64,000 bases of DNA from Bacteroidales bacterium Phil6 (GTDB lineage Bacteria; Bacteroidota; Bacteroidia; Bacteroidales; F082): positions 124,001 to 188,000 of the forward strand of contig NWBN01000031.1 of the NCBI GenBank assembly GCA_002633315.1. Direction: 5' to 3'. The position numbers and the translations under genes were made by a program. A model generated the notes under the pieces. The model was given only the letters and a program-made list of their open reading frames with translations. It had not been told where the DNA came from and made no database searches. Positions 28,424 to 39,825 of this stretch are shown here, piece after piece; position 1 is the first letter of the stretch, and each line of letters opens with the position of its first letter.

Positions 28424-29833
28424 ATGAAGGAGTTATTAATAGTTTTTCTGGTATGCTTGGTTATAGCCGCTATCCTTTGGATGAATAAGCGACTGAGAGA
28501 AAATGTTCGCAACATCTTTAAGATAGAAGAACTCCGTAAACGTATTTTATATACCATCTTGATAGTCCTTATCTATCGTTTTGGTTCATACGTGGTTCTT
28601 CCCGGTGTTGACCCCAACATGTTGACTCAATTGAAAAGCCAAAGCAGCTCAGGCCTCCTCGGTTTGTTGAATATGTTCTCCGGTGGTGCTTTTGCGAATG
28701 CTTCCGTGTTTGCTTTGGGTATCATGCCTTACATTACAGCCAGCATTATCGTCCAATTGTTTGGAATGGCAATACCTTATTTCCAACGTCTACAGAAAGA
28801 AGGTGAGAGTGGCCGTCGTAAAATTAATCAGATAACACGTTATCTTACAGTGGCTATTGTAGCTGCTCAGGCTCCGGCTTATATTACCAACCTCCGCATT
28901 CAACTTCCTGCTGAGGCTATATATCCTTTTGTCCCGGGCGGATCACCGACATTGTTCTTCTGGATATCATCAATTCTGATACTGATAGCCGGTACTTTGT
29001 TCGTGATGTGGCTTGGTGAACGTATTACCGACAAAGGTATTGGCAATGGTATTTCCCTCATCATCATGATAGGTATCATAGCTCGTTTGCCTTTTGCCTT
29101 ATTCGCAGAAGTGGTGTCACGTTTTACCGAAGGTACAGGCGGTCCAATATTCTTCCTCTTGGAAATGGTATTCCTTGTCATCGTTATAGTTCTCACTATA
29201 ATGCTCGTGCAGGGTACCCGTAAGATTCCGGTACAGTATGCAAAACGTGTGGTGGGTAATAAACAATATGGTGGTGTCCGCCAATACATTCCTTTGAAAG
29301 TCAATGCAGCAGGTGTTATGCCTATCATCTTCGCTCAAGCTATCATGTTTATCCCTATCACTGTGGTGGGATTTACACAAAGCGAGTCAATGGGAAGATT
29401 TATGGCTGCAGCTACCAACGTGAATGGTTTCTGGTATAACTTTGTGTTTTTCATCCTCATCGTCGCTTTTACTTACTTCTACACTGCTGTGACCATCAAC
29501 CCGGCACAGATGGCAGAAGATATTAAAAAGAACGGTGGATTCATACCTGGCGTGAAACCGGGAAAGAAAACACAGGAATATTTCGATACCATCATGTCGA
29601 GAATAACCCTTCCGGGTTCAATATTCCTCGGAATAGTTGCCATCATGCCTGCAATAGTCTCTACACTTGGCGTTAATCAACAGTTCTCGCAGTTCTATGG
29701 CGGAACATCGTTGCTTATCCTCGTCGGTGTGGTGTTGGATACTTTGCAACAAATCGAAAGTCATCTTCTTATGCGTCATTATGACGGCTTGACAAAGAGT
29801 GGTCGTATAAAAGGACGTAGCGGAAGAATGTAA
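28424..29833 (+). CDS. secY: Protein translocase subunit SecY (with hydrophobic N-terminal extension)
   Basis: Channel of the Sec translocon. 469 residues, ten canonical membrane helices; FRFGSY-like YRFGSYVVLPGVDP, the NMFSGGAF plug region, GIMPYITASIIVQL, the GIGNGIS and the cytoplasmic loop TRKIPVQYAKR are intact. The first 19 residues (KELLIVFLVCLVIAAILW) are an additional hydrophobic stretch before the usual amphipathic start (RNIFKIEELRKRI). If the ATG at 28481 (MNKRLREN) were used, the protein would be 450 residues, the usual length. The 28424 ATG has the spacing from rplO typical of this operon. The true start is therefore open. Confidence 0.95.
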   Translation: MKELLIVFLVCLVIAAILWMNKRLRENVRNIFKIEELRKRILYTILIVLIYRFGSYVVLPGVDPNMLTQLKSQSSSGLLGLLNMFSGGAFANASVFALGIMPYITASIIVQLFGMAIPYFQRLQKEGESGRRKINQITRYLTVAIVAAQAPAYITNLRIQLPAEAIYPFVPGGSPTLFFWISSILILIAGTLFVMWLGERITDKGIGNGISLIIMIGIIARLPFALFAEVVSRFTEGTGGPIFFLLEMVFLVIVIVLTIMLVQGTRKIPVQYAKRVVGNKQYGGVRQYIPLKVNAAGVMPIIFAQAIMFIPITVVGFTQSESMGRFMAAATNVNGFWYNFVFFILIVAFTYFYTAVTINPAQMAEDIKKNGGFIPGVKPGKKTQEYFDTIMSRITLPGSIFLGIVAIMPAIVSTLGVNQQFSQFYGGTSLLILVGVVLDTLQQIESHLLMRHYDGLTKSGRIKGRSGRM

Positions 29834-29849
29834 GATAGATTTCTAAATC

Positions 29850-30626
29850 ATGATTCATTACAGAACAGAATCGGAAATAGAGTTGCTTAGAGAAAGCGCT
29901 TTGCTGGTGGGTAAGACCCTCGGCGAAGTAGGAAAGCATATACGTCCGGGAGTCCGTACCATAGAACTCGACAGGATAGCTGAAGAGTTTATCAGAGACA
30001 ATGGTGCAGTGCCTGTGTTTAAAGGCTATGAAGGATTTCCCGGAAGTTTATGCATCTCCGTAAATGAACAAGTGGTCCATGGCATTCCCGGAGACTACGA
30101 ACTTCGTGAAGGAGATGTGGTTTCGATAGATTGTGGTACTTTGCTCAACGGTTATGTCGGCGATTCTGCTTATACTTTTACGGTCGGAGAGGTAAGCGAA
30201 GAGGTGAGACTTCTGCTCGAAAGAACAAAAGAATCATTGTATAAAGGTATAGAGCAGGCAGTGGCAGGTAACAGAGTCGGTGACATTGGTCATGCCGTGC
30301 AAAGTTTTGTTGAACAATATGGCTATGGAGTGGTTCGTGAATTGGTTGGACATGGTGTCGGACGCAAAATGCATGAAGACCCACAGGTGCCAAATTACGG
30401 CAATAAAGGTTCCGGAGTAAGACTGTCTGAAGGTATGGTCTTGGCAATAGAACCTATGATAACGCTCGGTAAGAAGGATATTGTGATGGAACGCGACGGC
30501 TGGACAATAACCACAAAGGATCGTAAACCGGCAGCTCACTTTGAACATGATGTGGTAGTGCGTCAGGGAAGAGCAGAGATTTTGTCGAGTTTTGAATGGG
30601 CTGAAGAATCGGAAATCAATAAATAA
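29850..30626 (+). CDS. map: Methionine aminopeptidase, type I
   Basis: Removes the initiator Met from new proteins; 258 residues. The five metal ligands are visible in [17 protein letters not shown] (two Asp), [12 protein letters not shown] (His), AIEPMI (Glu) and FEHDVVV (Glu); the substrate His is in VVHGIPG. Sits between secY and infA as is standard in Bacteroidota. Confidence 0.97.
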   Translation: MIHYRTESEIELLRESALLVGKTLGEVGKHIRPGVRTIELDRIAEEFIRDNGAVPVFKGYEGFPGSLCISVNEQVVHGIPGDYELREGDVVSIDCGTLLNGYVGDSAYTFTVGEVSEEVRLLLERTKESLYKGIEQAVAGNRVGDIGHAVQSFVEQYGYGVVRELVGHGVGRKMHEDPQVPNYGNKGSGVRLSEGMVLAIEPMITLGKKDIVMERDGWTITTKDRKPAAHFEHDVVVRQGRAEILSSFEWAEESEINK

Positions 30627-30640
30627 AAATAGGATATTAT

Positions 30641-30859
30641 ATGGCAAAACAATTGTCGATAGAACAGGACGGAACAGTAATAGAATCACTCGGTAATGCA
30701 ATGTTTCGGGTGGAATTGGAAAATGGATTGGTGATAATAGCACATATCTCTGGTAAGATGAGAATGCACTATATAAAGATTTTACCCGGTGATAGAGTGA
30801 AACTTGAGATGTCGCCTTATGATTTGACAAAAGGACGTATAACATTCAGATATAAATAA
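30641..30859 (+). CDS. infA: Translation initiation factor IF-1
   Basis: 72-residue OB-fold protein that blocks the A site during initiation. [45 protein letters not shown] in part, and [15 protein letters not shown] match. 14 nt after map. Confidence 0.97.
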   Translation: MAKQLSIEQDGTVIESLGNAMFRVELENGLVIIAHISGKMRMHYIKILPGDRVKLEMSPYDLTKGRITFRYK

Positions 30860-30930
30860 GACAAGCCTTCTCGAGAAGAGAGGTGATGATAATAAAACAT
30901 TGACTTTAAGCGAAAAAATCAAAACATATC

Positions 30931-31047
30931 ATGAAAGTCAGAGCATCAATAAAGAAGAGATCAGACGATTGCAAAATAGTGCGTCGTAAAGGTAAATTGT
31001 ATGTAATTAACAAAAAGAACCCTAAGGAAAAACAACGTCAGGGCTAA
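30931..31047 (+). CDS. rpmJ: 50S ribosomal protein L36 (zinc-free form)
   Basis: 38-residue protein (ATG 30931, TAA 31045-31047) easily missed because of its size. [19 protein letters not shown] then [19 protein letters not shown] is the family sequence. Only one cysteine remains of the CxxC...CxxxxH zinc site, so this is the zinc-independent type usual in Bacteroidota. Lies 71 nt after infA and 23 nt before rpsM. Confidence 0.95.
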   Translation: MKVRASIKKRSDDCKIVRRKGKLYVINKKNPKEKQRQG

Positions 31048-31070
31048 TATTAACAAAAAACAGATAAATT

Positions 31071-31448
31071 ATGGCTAGAATTGCTGGAGTGGATATACCG
31101 AATAACAAACAAGGTCAGATAGCATTGACTTATATTTACGGTATTGGTCGTTCATCTGCAAAAACGATACTTGAAAAGGCAGGCGTTGATGCAGAAAAGA
31201 AAGTTCAGGACTGGACCGACGACGAACAAAATTCTATTCGTAACATCATCGCTGATGAATATAAGGTAGAAGGTGAACTTCGCAGCGAGGTGCAAATCAA
31301 TATCAAACGTTTGATGGATATTGGATGTTACAGAGGAATACGTCATCGTCTCGGATTACCTCTTCGTGGACAAAGTACAAAAAATAATGCACGTACTCGT
31401 AAGGGTCGTAAGAAAACTGTTGCTAACAAGAAGAAAGCTACGAAGTAA
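31071..31448 (+). CDS. rpsM: 30S ribosomal protein S13
   Basis: Head protein touching the large subunit and P-site tRNA; 125 residues. [13 protein letters not shown] start, [14 protein letters not shown] helix-turn and [17 protein letters not shown]. Ends in a basic tail ([12 protein letters not shown]). Opens the alpha portion of the cluster. Confidence 0.98.
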   Translation: MARIAGVDIPNNKQGQIALTYIYGIGRSSAKTILEKAGVDAEKKVQDWTDDEQNSIRNIIADEYKVEGELRSEVQINIKRLMDIGCYRGIRHRLGLPLRGQSTKNNARTRKGRKKTVANKKKATK

Positions 31449-31493
31449 TAACGTAGTTGGATCATATTAAAAAACCATTAAAAAAAGTTCAAA

Positions 31494-31883
31494 ATGGCAA
31501 AAACCACAAAAGTCGTTAAGAAACGTGTTGTGAAAGTTGAAGCTACCGGTAAGGCATTTATCAAAGCTTCATTCAATAACATCATCATTTCATTAACAAA
31601 CAATGAAGGACAAGTCATATCTTGGGCATCGGCAGGAAAAATGGGATTCAAAGGTTCAAAGAAGAATACCCCTTATGCCGCTCAGATGGCTGCAGAAGAT
31701 TGTGCCAAGACTGCGTATGACTTGGGATTAAGAAAAGTTAAAGCTTATGTAAAAGGACCTGGTTCGGGACGTGAATCAGCTATCCGTTCAATCCACTCAA
31801 TGGGAGTTGAGGTTACAGAAATTATCGACGTTACTCCATTGCCGCATAACGGATGCCGCCCGCCTAAACGCAGGAGAGTGTAA
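31494..31883 (+). CDS. rpsK: 30S ribosomal protein S11
   Basis: Platform protein at the E site; 129 residues. [38 protein letters not shown] and [12 protein letters not shown] are intact; ends [13 protein letters not shown], the conserved tail. 45 nt after rpsM. Confidence 0.98.
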   Translation: MAKTTKVVKKRVVKVEATGKAFIKASFNNIIISLTNNEGQVISWASAGKMGFKGSKKNTPYAAQMAAEDCAKTAYDLGLRKVKAYVKGPGSGRESAIRSIHSMGVEVTEIIDVTPLPHNGCRPPKRRRV

Positions 31884-31914
31884 TTTGTGTTTAACAGTTT
31901 AAAATTTATTAGTT

Positions 31915-32520
31915 ATGGCAAGATATACAGGTCCTAAAACAAAAATCGCACGTAAGTTCGGTGAACCAATTTATGGTCCGGATAAAAATTACGAAAAAAG
32001 AAATTATCCTCCGGGACAACATGGCGCAGCAAAGAGAAGAAAGAAAGTCTCTGAATATGGCTTGCAGTTGCAGGAGAAACAAAAAGCAAAGTACACCTAT
32101 GGCATTTTGGAAAGACAGTTTAGAAATATCTTCTTGAAAGCCAGTAAGAAAAAAGGTATCACAGGTGAAATATTACTCCAACTCATCGAATCACGTCTTG
32201 ATAATCTCGTGTACCGTTTTGGCATCGCTCCAACACGTGCCGCTGCACGTCAACTTGTGAATCACCGTCATATCACCGTTAATGGTAAGGTCGTTGACAT
32301 ACCGTCATATATGGCAAAAGTGGGTGACATCATTGCAGTGCGTGAGAGATCAAAGAGTTTGGAAGTCATTACCAATTCAGTGGAAGGCCACACCAATCGC
32401 TTTCCATGGTTAGAATGGGATTCGGCATCTCTTAGCGGTAAGTTTATGAGCTATCCAAACCGTGAAGATATTCCTGAAACCATCAATGAACAACTGATCG
32501 TTGAGTTGTATTCTAAATAA
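31915..32520 (+). CDS. rpsD: 30S ribosomal protein S4 (cysteine-free)
   Basis: Primary 16S binder; in E. coli the alpha-operon repressor. 201 residues: [30 protein letters not shown] and an S4 domain with [13 protein letters not shown] and [14 protein letters not shown]. No cysteine, so no zinc site. Known S4-binding leader RNAs exist in Bacteroidia; none was recognised just upstream here. Confidence 0.98.
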   Translation: MARYTGPKTKIARKFGEPIYGPDKNYEKRNYPPGQHGAAKRRKKVSEYGLQLQEKQKAKYTYGILERQFRNIFLKASKKKGITGEILLQLIESRLDNLVYRFGIAPTRAAARQLVNHRHITVNGKVVDIPSYMAKVGDIIAVRERSKSLEVITNSVEGHTNRFPWLEWDSASLSGKFMSYPNREDIPETINEQLIVELYSK

Positions 32521-32538
32521 TCGAATATAAACTGATAT

Positions 32539-33531
32539 ATGGCAATATTAGCGTTTCAAAGACCTGACACGGTCGTCATGGTAGAATCGACAGACAAAAA
32601 AGGTGTCTTCGAATTTCGTCCCCTCGAACCCGGTTTCGGTATGACTATAGGTAATGCTCTCAGAAGAGTGTTGCTTTCTTCACTCGAAGGTTATGCCATT
32701 ACTTCCATACGCATTGAAGGCGTGGAACATGAAATGGCTCCTATACCCGGCGTGATAGAAGATGTAACCGATATGGTGTTAAAGTTTAAACAAGTGAGAT
32801 TTAAACAGCAAATACCGGGCGAGACTTCAGAAAAAGTTACTGTGGTGGTCTCCGGTAAGGATGAATTTGTCGCTGGCGATATTAATAAATCCCTTTCCGT
32901 TTTCCAGGTACTTAACCCGGAATTGGTGATATGCCACATGGACCCTTCGGTGACTATTACTGTGGACTTGACAATAAACAAGGGAAGAGGTTATGTCAAT
33001 GCTGACGAAAACAGAGTGGACTCCGCTCCAATAAATACCATTGCCATCGATTCTATCCATACTCCTATTCGTAATGTCAGCTTTAAAGTCGAAAACTATC
33101 GTGTGGAACAGAAAACAGACTACGAGAAACTCGTTCTCGACATTGAAACTGACGGCTCTATCAATCCTAAAGACGCCATGACCGAGGCTGCAAGAATTTT
33201 AATATATCATTTTATGCTCTTCTCAGACGAGAGAATAACAATGTTGGACGAACAGAAAATCGTTACCGATGATCTGGACGAAAATTCTTTGCGCATACGT
33301 CAATTGCTTAAGACTAAACTCGTGGATATGGACCTCTCGGTTCGTGCCTTGAATTGTCTTAAGGCTGCTGAAGTGGATACAATAGGAGACCTCGTCGCCC
33401 TTAACAAGGCTGACCTCCTTAAATTCCGTAATTTCGGTAAAAAGTCTTTAACGGAACTTGATGAACTTGTCAGAAGTAAAGGACTCGAATTTGGAATGAA
33501 TATCAGTAAATATAAATTAGATAAGGAATAA
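32539..33531 (+). CDS. rpoA: RNA polymerase subunit alpha
   Basis: Assembles RNA polymerase and contacts activators; 330 residues. N-terminal dimerisation domain with [22 protein letters not shown], and a C-terminal domain of two helix-hairpin-helix motifs ([32 protein letters not shown]). 18 nt after rpsD and 4 nt before rplQ. Confidence 0.98.
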   Translation: MAILAFQRPDTVVMVESTDKKGVFEFRPLEPGFGMTIGNALRRVLLSSLEGYAITSIRIEGVEHEMAPIPGVIEDVTDMVLKFKQVRFKQQIPGETSEKVTVVVSGKDEFVAGDINKSLSVFQVLNPELVICHMDPSVTITVDLTINKGRGYVNADENRVDSAPINTIAIDSIHTPIRNVSFKVENYRVEQKTDYEKLVLDIETDGSINPKDAMTEAARILIYHFMLFSDERITMLDEQKIVTDDLDENSLRIRQLLKTKLVDMDLSVRALNCLKAAEVDTIGDLVALNKADLLKFRNFGKKSLTELDELVRSKGLEFGMNISKYKLDKE

Positions 33532-33535
33532 GAAG

Positions 33536-34003
33536 ATGAGACACAATAAAAAAATAAATCATTTAGGTAGAAAAAGCGCACATCGTAATGCTATGTTGTC
33601 GAATATGGCTTCTTCACTCATTCTCAATAAACGTATCATTACAACCGTTGCTAAAGCCAAAGCCCTTAGAATGTACGTGGAACCGATGATTACTCGTTCC
33701 AAAGACGATTCTACAAGTTCACGCCGTTTGGTGTTCAGCATGTTGCAAAATAAAAATGCTGTTACTGAACTTTTCCGTGAAATAAGCCAGAAAGTCGCAG
33801 ACCGCCCAGGTGGCTATACCCGTATCATTAAACTCGGTAATCGTCCCGGCGATTGCGCTGATATTTGTATGATGGAACTCGTTGACTATAACGAAATCTA
33901 TTCAAATACCAAGAAAGTCAAAGCAGCTAAGACGACTCGTAGAGGCGGTAAGAAAAAAGTCGCCGAAACAACCGAGACGCCGGCTGAAAACACTCAGGAA
34001 TGA
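33536..34003 (+). CDS. rplQ: 50S ribosomal protein L17
   Basis: Last gene of the cluster; 155 residues. [20 protein letters not shown] core then [17 protein letters not shown]-terminal extension of about 35 residues is Lys/Ala/Thr/Glu-rich and likely disordered, common in Bacteroidota L17. A terminator follows 21 nt after the stop. Confidence 0.97.
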   Translation: MRHNKKINHLGRKSAHRNAMLSNMASSLILNKRIITTVAKAKALRMYVEPMITRSKDDSTSSRRLVFSMLQNKNAVTELFREISQKVADRPGGYTRIIKLGNRPGDCADICMMELVDYNEIYSNTKKVKAAKTTRRGGKKKVAETTETPAENTQE

Positions 34004-34024
34004 TTCCTTAGAGTATATTTTATT

Positions 34025-35400
<1,376 letters not shown>

Positions 35401-35420
35401 TTTTTTATTATATATCGTGA

Positions 35421-35480
35421 AAGATGTGCCTTAAAACTGTCCTGTCCTGGACAGTTTTAAGGCATATCTTTTTATTTATA
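35421..35480 (+). terminator. Strong (possibly bidirectional) terminator between eno and the RecD-like gene
   Basis: 22-bp stem (35421-35442 with 35449-35470, one G-U pair) and a 6-nt loop, followed by TTTATTTAT. The convergent gene ends at 35554, so it may serve both strands. Confidence 0.85.
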
Positions 35481-35553
35481 TGGACTTGAATATGATTAAT
35501 TGATAAAGACTTATCGCTGTTGTTGTCGGTATTGCAGTGTTTTCTGCATTAAA

Positions 35554-36987
35554 TCAATACTGTTGTTTTTCAGAATCTTCAAAATAATCGTCTTTGAAAT
35601 TAACCAGATAAACCTTGTTCTTCGCTCTTGTGACTGCTGTGTAGAGCCATCGAAGGTCTGTTATGTCGTGCGTCTCTCCGTCCGGAAGGAATGGTGCATC
35701 TATGAATACATTTTTCCATTGACCTCCCTGTGTCTTATGACACGTTAATGCATATCCGAATTTGACTGATAGTGCATTGTACCATGGATTGTTCATCATG
35801 GCTTTATATCTGTCTCTTTTGTTAGGAATGTCCATATAATCTTCTTCTATTGCAGAATAAAGACGCCATGATTCATCGGAAGTGAGGACGGGACTGTTGC
35901 TTGTCAAAGTGTCCAACAATATCTTGACAGACAGATCAGAAGAATCCGGATAATCCGTCAACCTTATCTCGACATCGGCGAAATGGAAGCCATACATTTC
36001 CTCAAAATGATTTATCTTATTGATTTCTATCATGTCGCCATTGGCAATAAACTCAATTTCTTTGCTCTTGTCAGTCCAGAAATAGTTGTTCTTTACCACC
36101 ATCAGCCTGTCGCCTGTCGATATTTCGCCTTCTTCTTGTAAAATACGTTGTCTTATTGCTTGATTGTATAATACGGCTCTTTTGTTTGACCTTACTATTA
36201 TTATGTTTTCTGATGCTTCGGCACTGTTGAAGTTTTGTTGTAGCAATTCTTCAAAGTACAGTGGGTCTATGCGTTGAAAGTCGGAGAAATCCTTGGTGTG
36301 GAAAAAAGGGAGGCTACAGTCTTTATTTAGCAATTTGTTTCTTATCAGAGTGGCATTAAACAATACTCCGGATTCCAAAGACTGACGCATCACTTCTTTA
36401 AGTTCAAAAGAGGCTACTGTAAGATTGAAGCTGTTTTTTAAGATATTAATGTCGTTTGCAGGGCTTAGGTCTGTTCCAACAGGCGGAAGTTGGGCTTTGT
36501 CGCCTATAAATAGTAACTTGCAGTTTTTTCCGCTGAAGACATATTCTATAAGGTCATCGAGTAGGGAACGTCCTCCATATCTGTATTCGTCACCTATCAT
36601 GGAGCATTCATCGACAATGAACAGAGTGTTGCGAGCCTTGTTTTCGGTACGTATGATTTTTATGTTGCCTTCACCGAGTTCGGCAAAACGATAAATCTTA
36701 CGGTGTATGGTAGATGCAGGTTTTCCCGTGTAATTGCTTAACACTTTGGCAGCACGCCCTGTGGGAGCCAACAGACTGAAACTCATTTTGATAAGGGGAA
36801 GTGACTTTATTATTGCACTTACTAATGATGTCTTGCCGGTGCCGGCATAGCCTTGAAGCAGATATGTAGGTTTACTCTTTTCACTAAGAAGAAAATAAGA
36901 CAGATGATGAAGCACTTTTGCCTGTCCTTCAGTGGGTTGATATCCAAAATGATTTACAAGATATTGATATAGAGTGTGATTGTCCAT
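35554..36987 (-). CDS. AAA-type/RecD-like ATP-dependent DNA helicase
   Basis: About 477 residues. Superfamily 1B helicase core: Walker A GYAGTGKTS (about 46-54), LAPTGRAAKVLS, a FIVDECSMIGD Walker B, GDKAQLPPVG motif III, and at the C-terminus the UvrD_C_2/Viral helicase domain with TCHKTQGGQW and YTAVTRAKNKVYLVNF. It lacks the RecBCD-binding N-terminal domain, so it is a stand-alone RecD2/Dda-like enzyme rather than exonuclease V RecD. The ATG at 36987 is chosen; the longer frame from 37029 would overlap tamL. It follows tamL by 11 nt. Confidence 0.85.
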   Translation of the reverse strand: MDNHTLYQYLVNHFGYQPTEGQAKVLHHLSYFLLSEKSKPTYLLQGYAGTGKTSLVSAIIKSLPLIKMSFSLLAPTGRAAKVLSNYTGKPASTIHRKIYRFAELGEGNIKIIRTENKARNTLFIVDECSMIGDEYRYGGRSLLDDLIEYVFSGKNCKLLFIGDKAQLPPVGTDLSPANDINILKNSFNLTVASFELKEVMRQSLESGVLFNATLIRNKLLNKDCSLPFFHTKDFSDFQRIDPLYFEELLQQNFNSAEASENIIIVRSNKRAVLYNQAIRQRILQEEGEISTGDRLMVVKNNYFWTDKSKEIEFIANGDMIEINKINHFEEMYGFHFADVEIRLTDYPDSSDLSVKILLDTLTSNSPVLTSDESWRLYSAIEEDYMDIPNKRDRYKAMMNNPWYNALSVKFGYALTCHKTQGGQWKNVFIDAPFLPDGETHDITDLRWLYTAVTRAKNKVYLVNFKDDYFEDSEKQQY

Positions 36988-36998
36988 ACACAATATAT

Positions 36999-39323
36999 TT
37001 AGAATGGATAACCAATACCGAAGTTCCAAATGAAATTGGTGAGTTTCAAGTTTTTAAGTCTCCATCGTTCATTTTCAGGATATTCAGGGTCTCTGATAGG
37101 AGCAGCGACGTCAACTCTGACAAGGAAGAAAGAGAAATCGAAACGAAAGCCTATTCCGGCATCAATGGCAAGTTGTTTATAAAATGTGTTGAAATCGAAT
37201 TTGCCATCGACAAAAGTACTGCTTTCTTTAGAGGTCCAAATGTTTCCCATGTCAGTAAAAATGGCACCTTTTAGGAAACCGTATATAGGGAAACGGTATT
37301 CTGCATTGAACTCGAGTTGAATATCGCCAATACGTTCTATGTCAAGATTCTGAGGATTGCTGAATCCACCGGGCCCGAGGTCACGGAAATGCCAACCTCT
37401 CATGCCATTCGAACCTCCTGCGAAGAAACTCTTTTCAAAAGGCATGTCGTATGAGTTGCCGTATGGTATGCCGAGTCCGACCATCTGACGTAATACAATC
37501 TGATGGTTTTCTCCAAAATAATGGTAAAAACGAAAATCTACCGAGAACTTTAAATATTGTGAATAACTTATACCGAAAATCTCATGATGATCATCTACTT
37601 CTTTCATTAATTTGGTGTTGTTAAACAACGATAGCAGATTTCCGGAAGACTCGAAGTCTATTTTGAAATAAAAGAAGTCGTTGAGTGTTCGTATGTTCTG
37701 GTTGCTGAAAATGAAACTGTAATCGAGACCGAATATTAAGTGGTTGGTATATTGGTCTTTGATACGCTGATTCGTCTCCTGGTCGAGAAGTTTTTTAAAC
37801 TCTTCGGAAGGATTGACTTTAACACTGTTGAGATTAATGGGTGTTAAAATATGTTGAATGGATTGGTTCTGCATCCAGTTATAGCCAAACCCGGCAGTTA
37901 GTATGTATCTTGAATATATCGAACGTATCTGCATGTTGTAACCTGCAGTCAGACTTGTTCTCGGTTGATATTCAAGGACGAAGTTGGTTAACCCGAAGAA
38001 ACTCAGAAAACGAGGAAACAGTATGCTGACGTCAACACCTAACTCTTTGGTGTTGAAAATACTTGTGTTGTTGACATCTCCACTTCCTGAATTGACACTT
38101 TGAGCCTGAATACCCGCTCTGAAGTTGATATTGAAAACTTCAGAACCACGGAAAATGTTTTTGTTCCGGAAAGTGACTTTCCCCAGGATACCTAAATCAC
38201 CGCCTGAATTGGTGCCTTCTACTTGAATATTGTAATAGTTGAGTTTACCTTTTTGTAAATTAATGTTGCAATCCAAATAGTTGATACTGTCACCTTCTAT
38301 TTCCAATGGAGTAAACTCTATATAGTTCTTGTTGTATATTTTCAGGTTGTTAAGACCTCTGTATGTTTGACTTACCCTGTAAAGACTGTATTTCTCGTTC
38401 GGGTGTATCTGTATCACTTGGTCGAAAGTTTTGTATCGTATCTTGGGATTGGTAGTGTTGACGAAATGGAAAGTGAAGTCGGGCATTTTTTTCGTTAAAG
38501 AAAATACATATTCTGTAGTATCCGGAACTGTCTGTTCCTCTTGTGAGTTGTAGTTCGGATTGATGAATACGTTGCGGATATTGTATTGTTTATGAGGAAT
38601 ATAAGTGTTGGTTTCTGAATCATAAACATTTTCTATGCGTAAGGTGATGTCTGCCCTTTGCTGCATGAAATTGGTGTCTATGTCATAATATATATAGTCC
38701 TTGGAGAAATAATAATATCCGTTGTTTCTTAGATATTCGGTGATTTTGTCCCTTTCGTCATCGAGAGTATATGCGTTGTATGTATTACCTGTTTTTAATG
38801 GCAAATCATCGAAAATCTCAGCGACGAGTTTACGTATAGTGCTATCGGCAATATCGAAACCTTTGTTTTGCACTTTATATGGTTTGGATGGTATTATCTT
38901 GTATGTTACATTGGTACGTTTGTTTTTTGTAATGTAACTGGAATATACCACAGATTTAAAATAACCTATGTTGTTTAAATAAGTGATTATCTGTTTTTCG
39001 GATTCATCCATAGAAATAGTACTCAAATAGGTTGGCTTGTTTCCCAGGTTCTCGTTTACCCAACGCCAGAATTTTTTATTGGTTTTGTCTTCTGTCTTGT
39101 AATATAGCCAGATTCTCGGCATGAACCCGAAAAAGGAATGTGTAGGTTTCAGGGAAATAAAAGGAATGATGTCGAATCTTGAAAACTCTGTCTTTGAAGA
39201 ATCTATAACGACATGATTTGATGTTATGATACTCTTGTCATCAGGAATATAACCCTTGATGGCACAACTCGACAATAACAGAGTCGCGATTAATAACATC
39301 GATATTTTTAATGCTCGCTGCAC
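36999..39323 (-). CDS. tamL: Outer-membrane assembly lipoprotein TamL (BamA/Omp85 family)
   Basis: BamA-like outer-membrane insertase. About 774 residues: lipoprotein signal with LLLSSC (Cys20 from the GTG start), POTRA-like repeats (about 30-330), then an Omp85 barrel with GGSNGMRGWHFRDLGPG (the conserved lid-loop RGW/RG motif) and a C-terminal aromatic residue (FGIGYPF). TamL replaces TamA in Bacteroidota and is anchored as a lipoprotein. The GTG at 39323 is favoured: an upstream TTG (39341) overlaps the -7 box, and the ATG at 39299 would leave a signal peptide lacking basic residues. No TamB gene is in the window. Confidence 0.9.
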   Translation of the reverse strand: MQRALKISMLLIATLLLSSCAIKGYIPDDKSIITSNHVVIDSSKTEFSRFDIIPFISLKPTHSFFGFMPRIWLYYKTEDKTNKKFWRWVNENLGNKPTYLSTISMDESEKQIITYLNNIGYFKSVVYSSYITKNKRTNVTYKIIPSKPYKVQNKGFDIADSTIRKLVAEIFDDLPLKTGNTYNAYTLDDERDKITEYLRNNGYYYFSKDYIYYDIDTNFMQQRADITLRIENVYDSETNTYIPHKQYNIRNVFINPNYNSQEEQTVPDTTEYVFSLTKKMPDFTFHFVNTTNPKIRYKTFDQVIQIHPNEKYSLYRVSQTYRGLNNLKIYNKNYIEFTPLEIEGDSINYLDCNINLQKGKLNYYNIQVEGTNSGGDLGILGKVTFRNKNIFRGSEVFNINFRAGIQAQSVNSGSGDVNNTSIFNTKELGVDVSILFPRFLSFFGLTNFVLEYQPRTSLTAGYNMQIRSIYSRYILTAGFGYNWMQNQSIQHILTPINLNSVKVNPSEEFKKLLDQETNQRIKDQYTNHLIFGLDYSFIFSNQNIRTLNDFFYFKIDFESSGNLLSLFNNTKLMKEVDDHHEIFGISYSQYLKFSVDFRFYHYFGENHQIVLRQMVGLGIPYGNSYDMPFEKSFFAGGSNGMRGWHFRDLGPGGFSNPQNLDIERIGDIQLEFNAEYRFPIYGFLKGAIFTDMGNIWTSKESSTFVDGKFDFNTFYKQLAIDAGIGFRFDFSFFLVRVDVAAPIRDPEYPENERWRLKNLKLTNFIWNFGIGYPF

Positions 39324-39338
39324 AAAATAACATTTTTG

Positions 39339-39346
39339 CAAAGATA
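39339..39346 (-). promoter_or_regulatory. Promoter -7 box of tamL
   Basis: TATCTTTG on the minus strand, 15 nt before the proposed GTG start; no clear -33 box. Confidence 0.45.
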
Positions 39347-39748
39347 CAATAAAGTTGCTTTAATGTTGAATTTATGATTTAAAATATAAAATTGTTGTTC
39401 ATAAAAATGTGTTGATGTATTATTACATTGTTGATGTTTCTTATAAAAATATTAAAATGTGATTTGTTTGATGAATTTTTATTTTAGAATGCTATTTGTT
39501 CGTAATTTTATTTTAAAGTTGTTGAAAATGTAAATTATATGAAATCAGAGATTGAATTATCATGTAACTTGAACTCTCATCAATGGTGATTATATTATTA
39601 TGTTAGGTTGTTTTTGAATAAAGTTTTATTGAGTGTTTTACAATTTGAAAGCAAGAATTTAAATACATTCGTGAGTTTGATATATTGAAGCATAATTTTA
39701 CAGAATAAAATACTTGTAGTTTTCTATTTTTAATCGATGAAAATAAAA
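39347..39748. other. AT-rich intergenic stretch without recognised gene
   Basis: About 400 nt of very A/T-rich DNA between the tamL promoter and the folC terminator. No open frame of 60 codons, no tRNA-like cloverleaf, no tandem repeat and no strong hairpin was found. Confidence 0.5.
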
Positions 39749-39792
39749 TACCCATGTCGTGTATCGAAAATGTAATTTACAAGACATGGGTA
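39749..39792 (-). terminator. Terminator of the exbB-exbD-tonB-folC operon
   Basis: TACCCATGTC (39749-39758) pairs with GACATGGGTA (39783-39792), extendable inward by TGTA/TACA past one mismatch. On the minus strand it is followed by TATTTTATTTT. It lies 33 nt past the folC stop. Confidence 0.75.
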
Positions 39793-39825
39793 AATGATGT
39801 TATTATGTTGATATTCAGGTGTTTG

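Noticed and set aside
39749..39792. Inverted repeat as a phage or IS attachment site
   Set aside because: Position just after folC, stem and following T-rich strand fit a terminator; no integrase or duplicated target.
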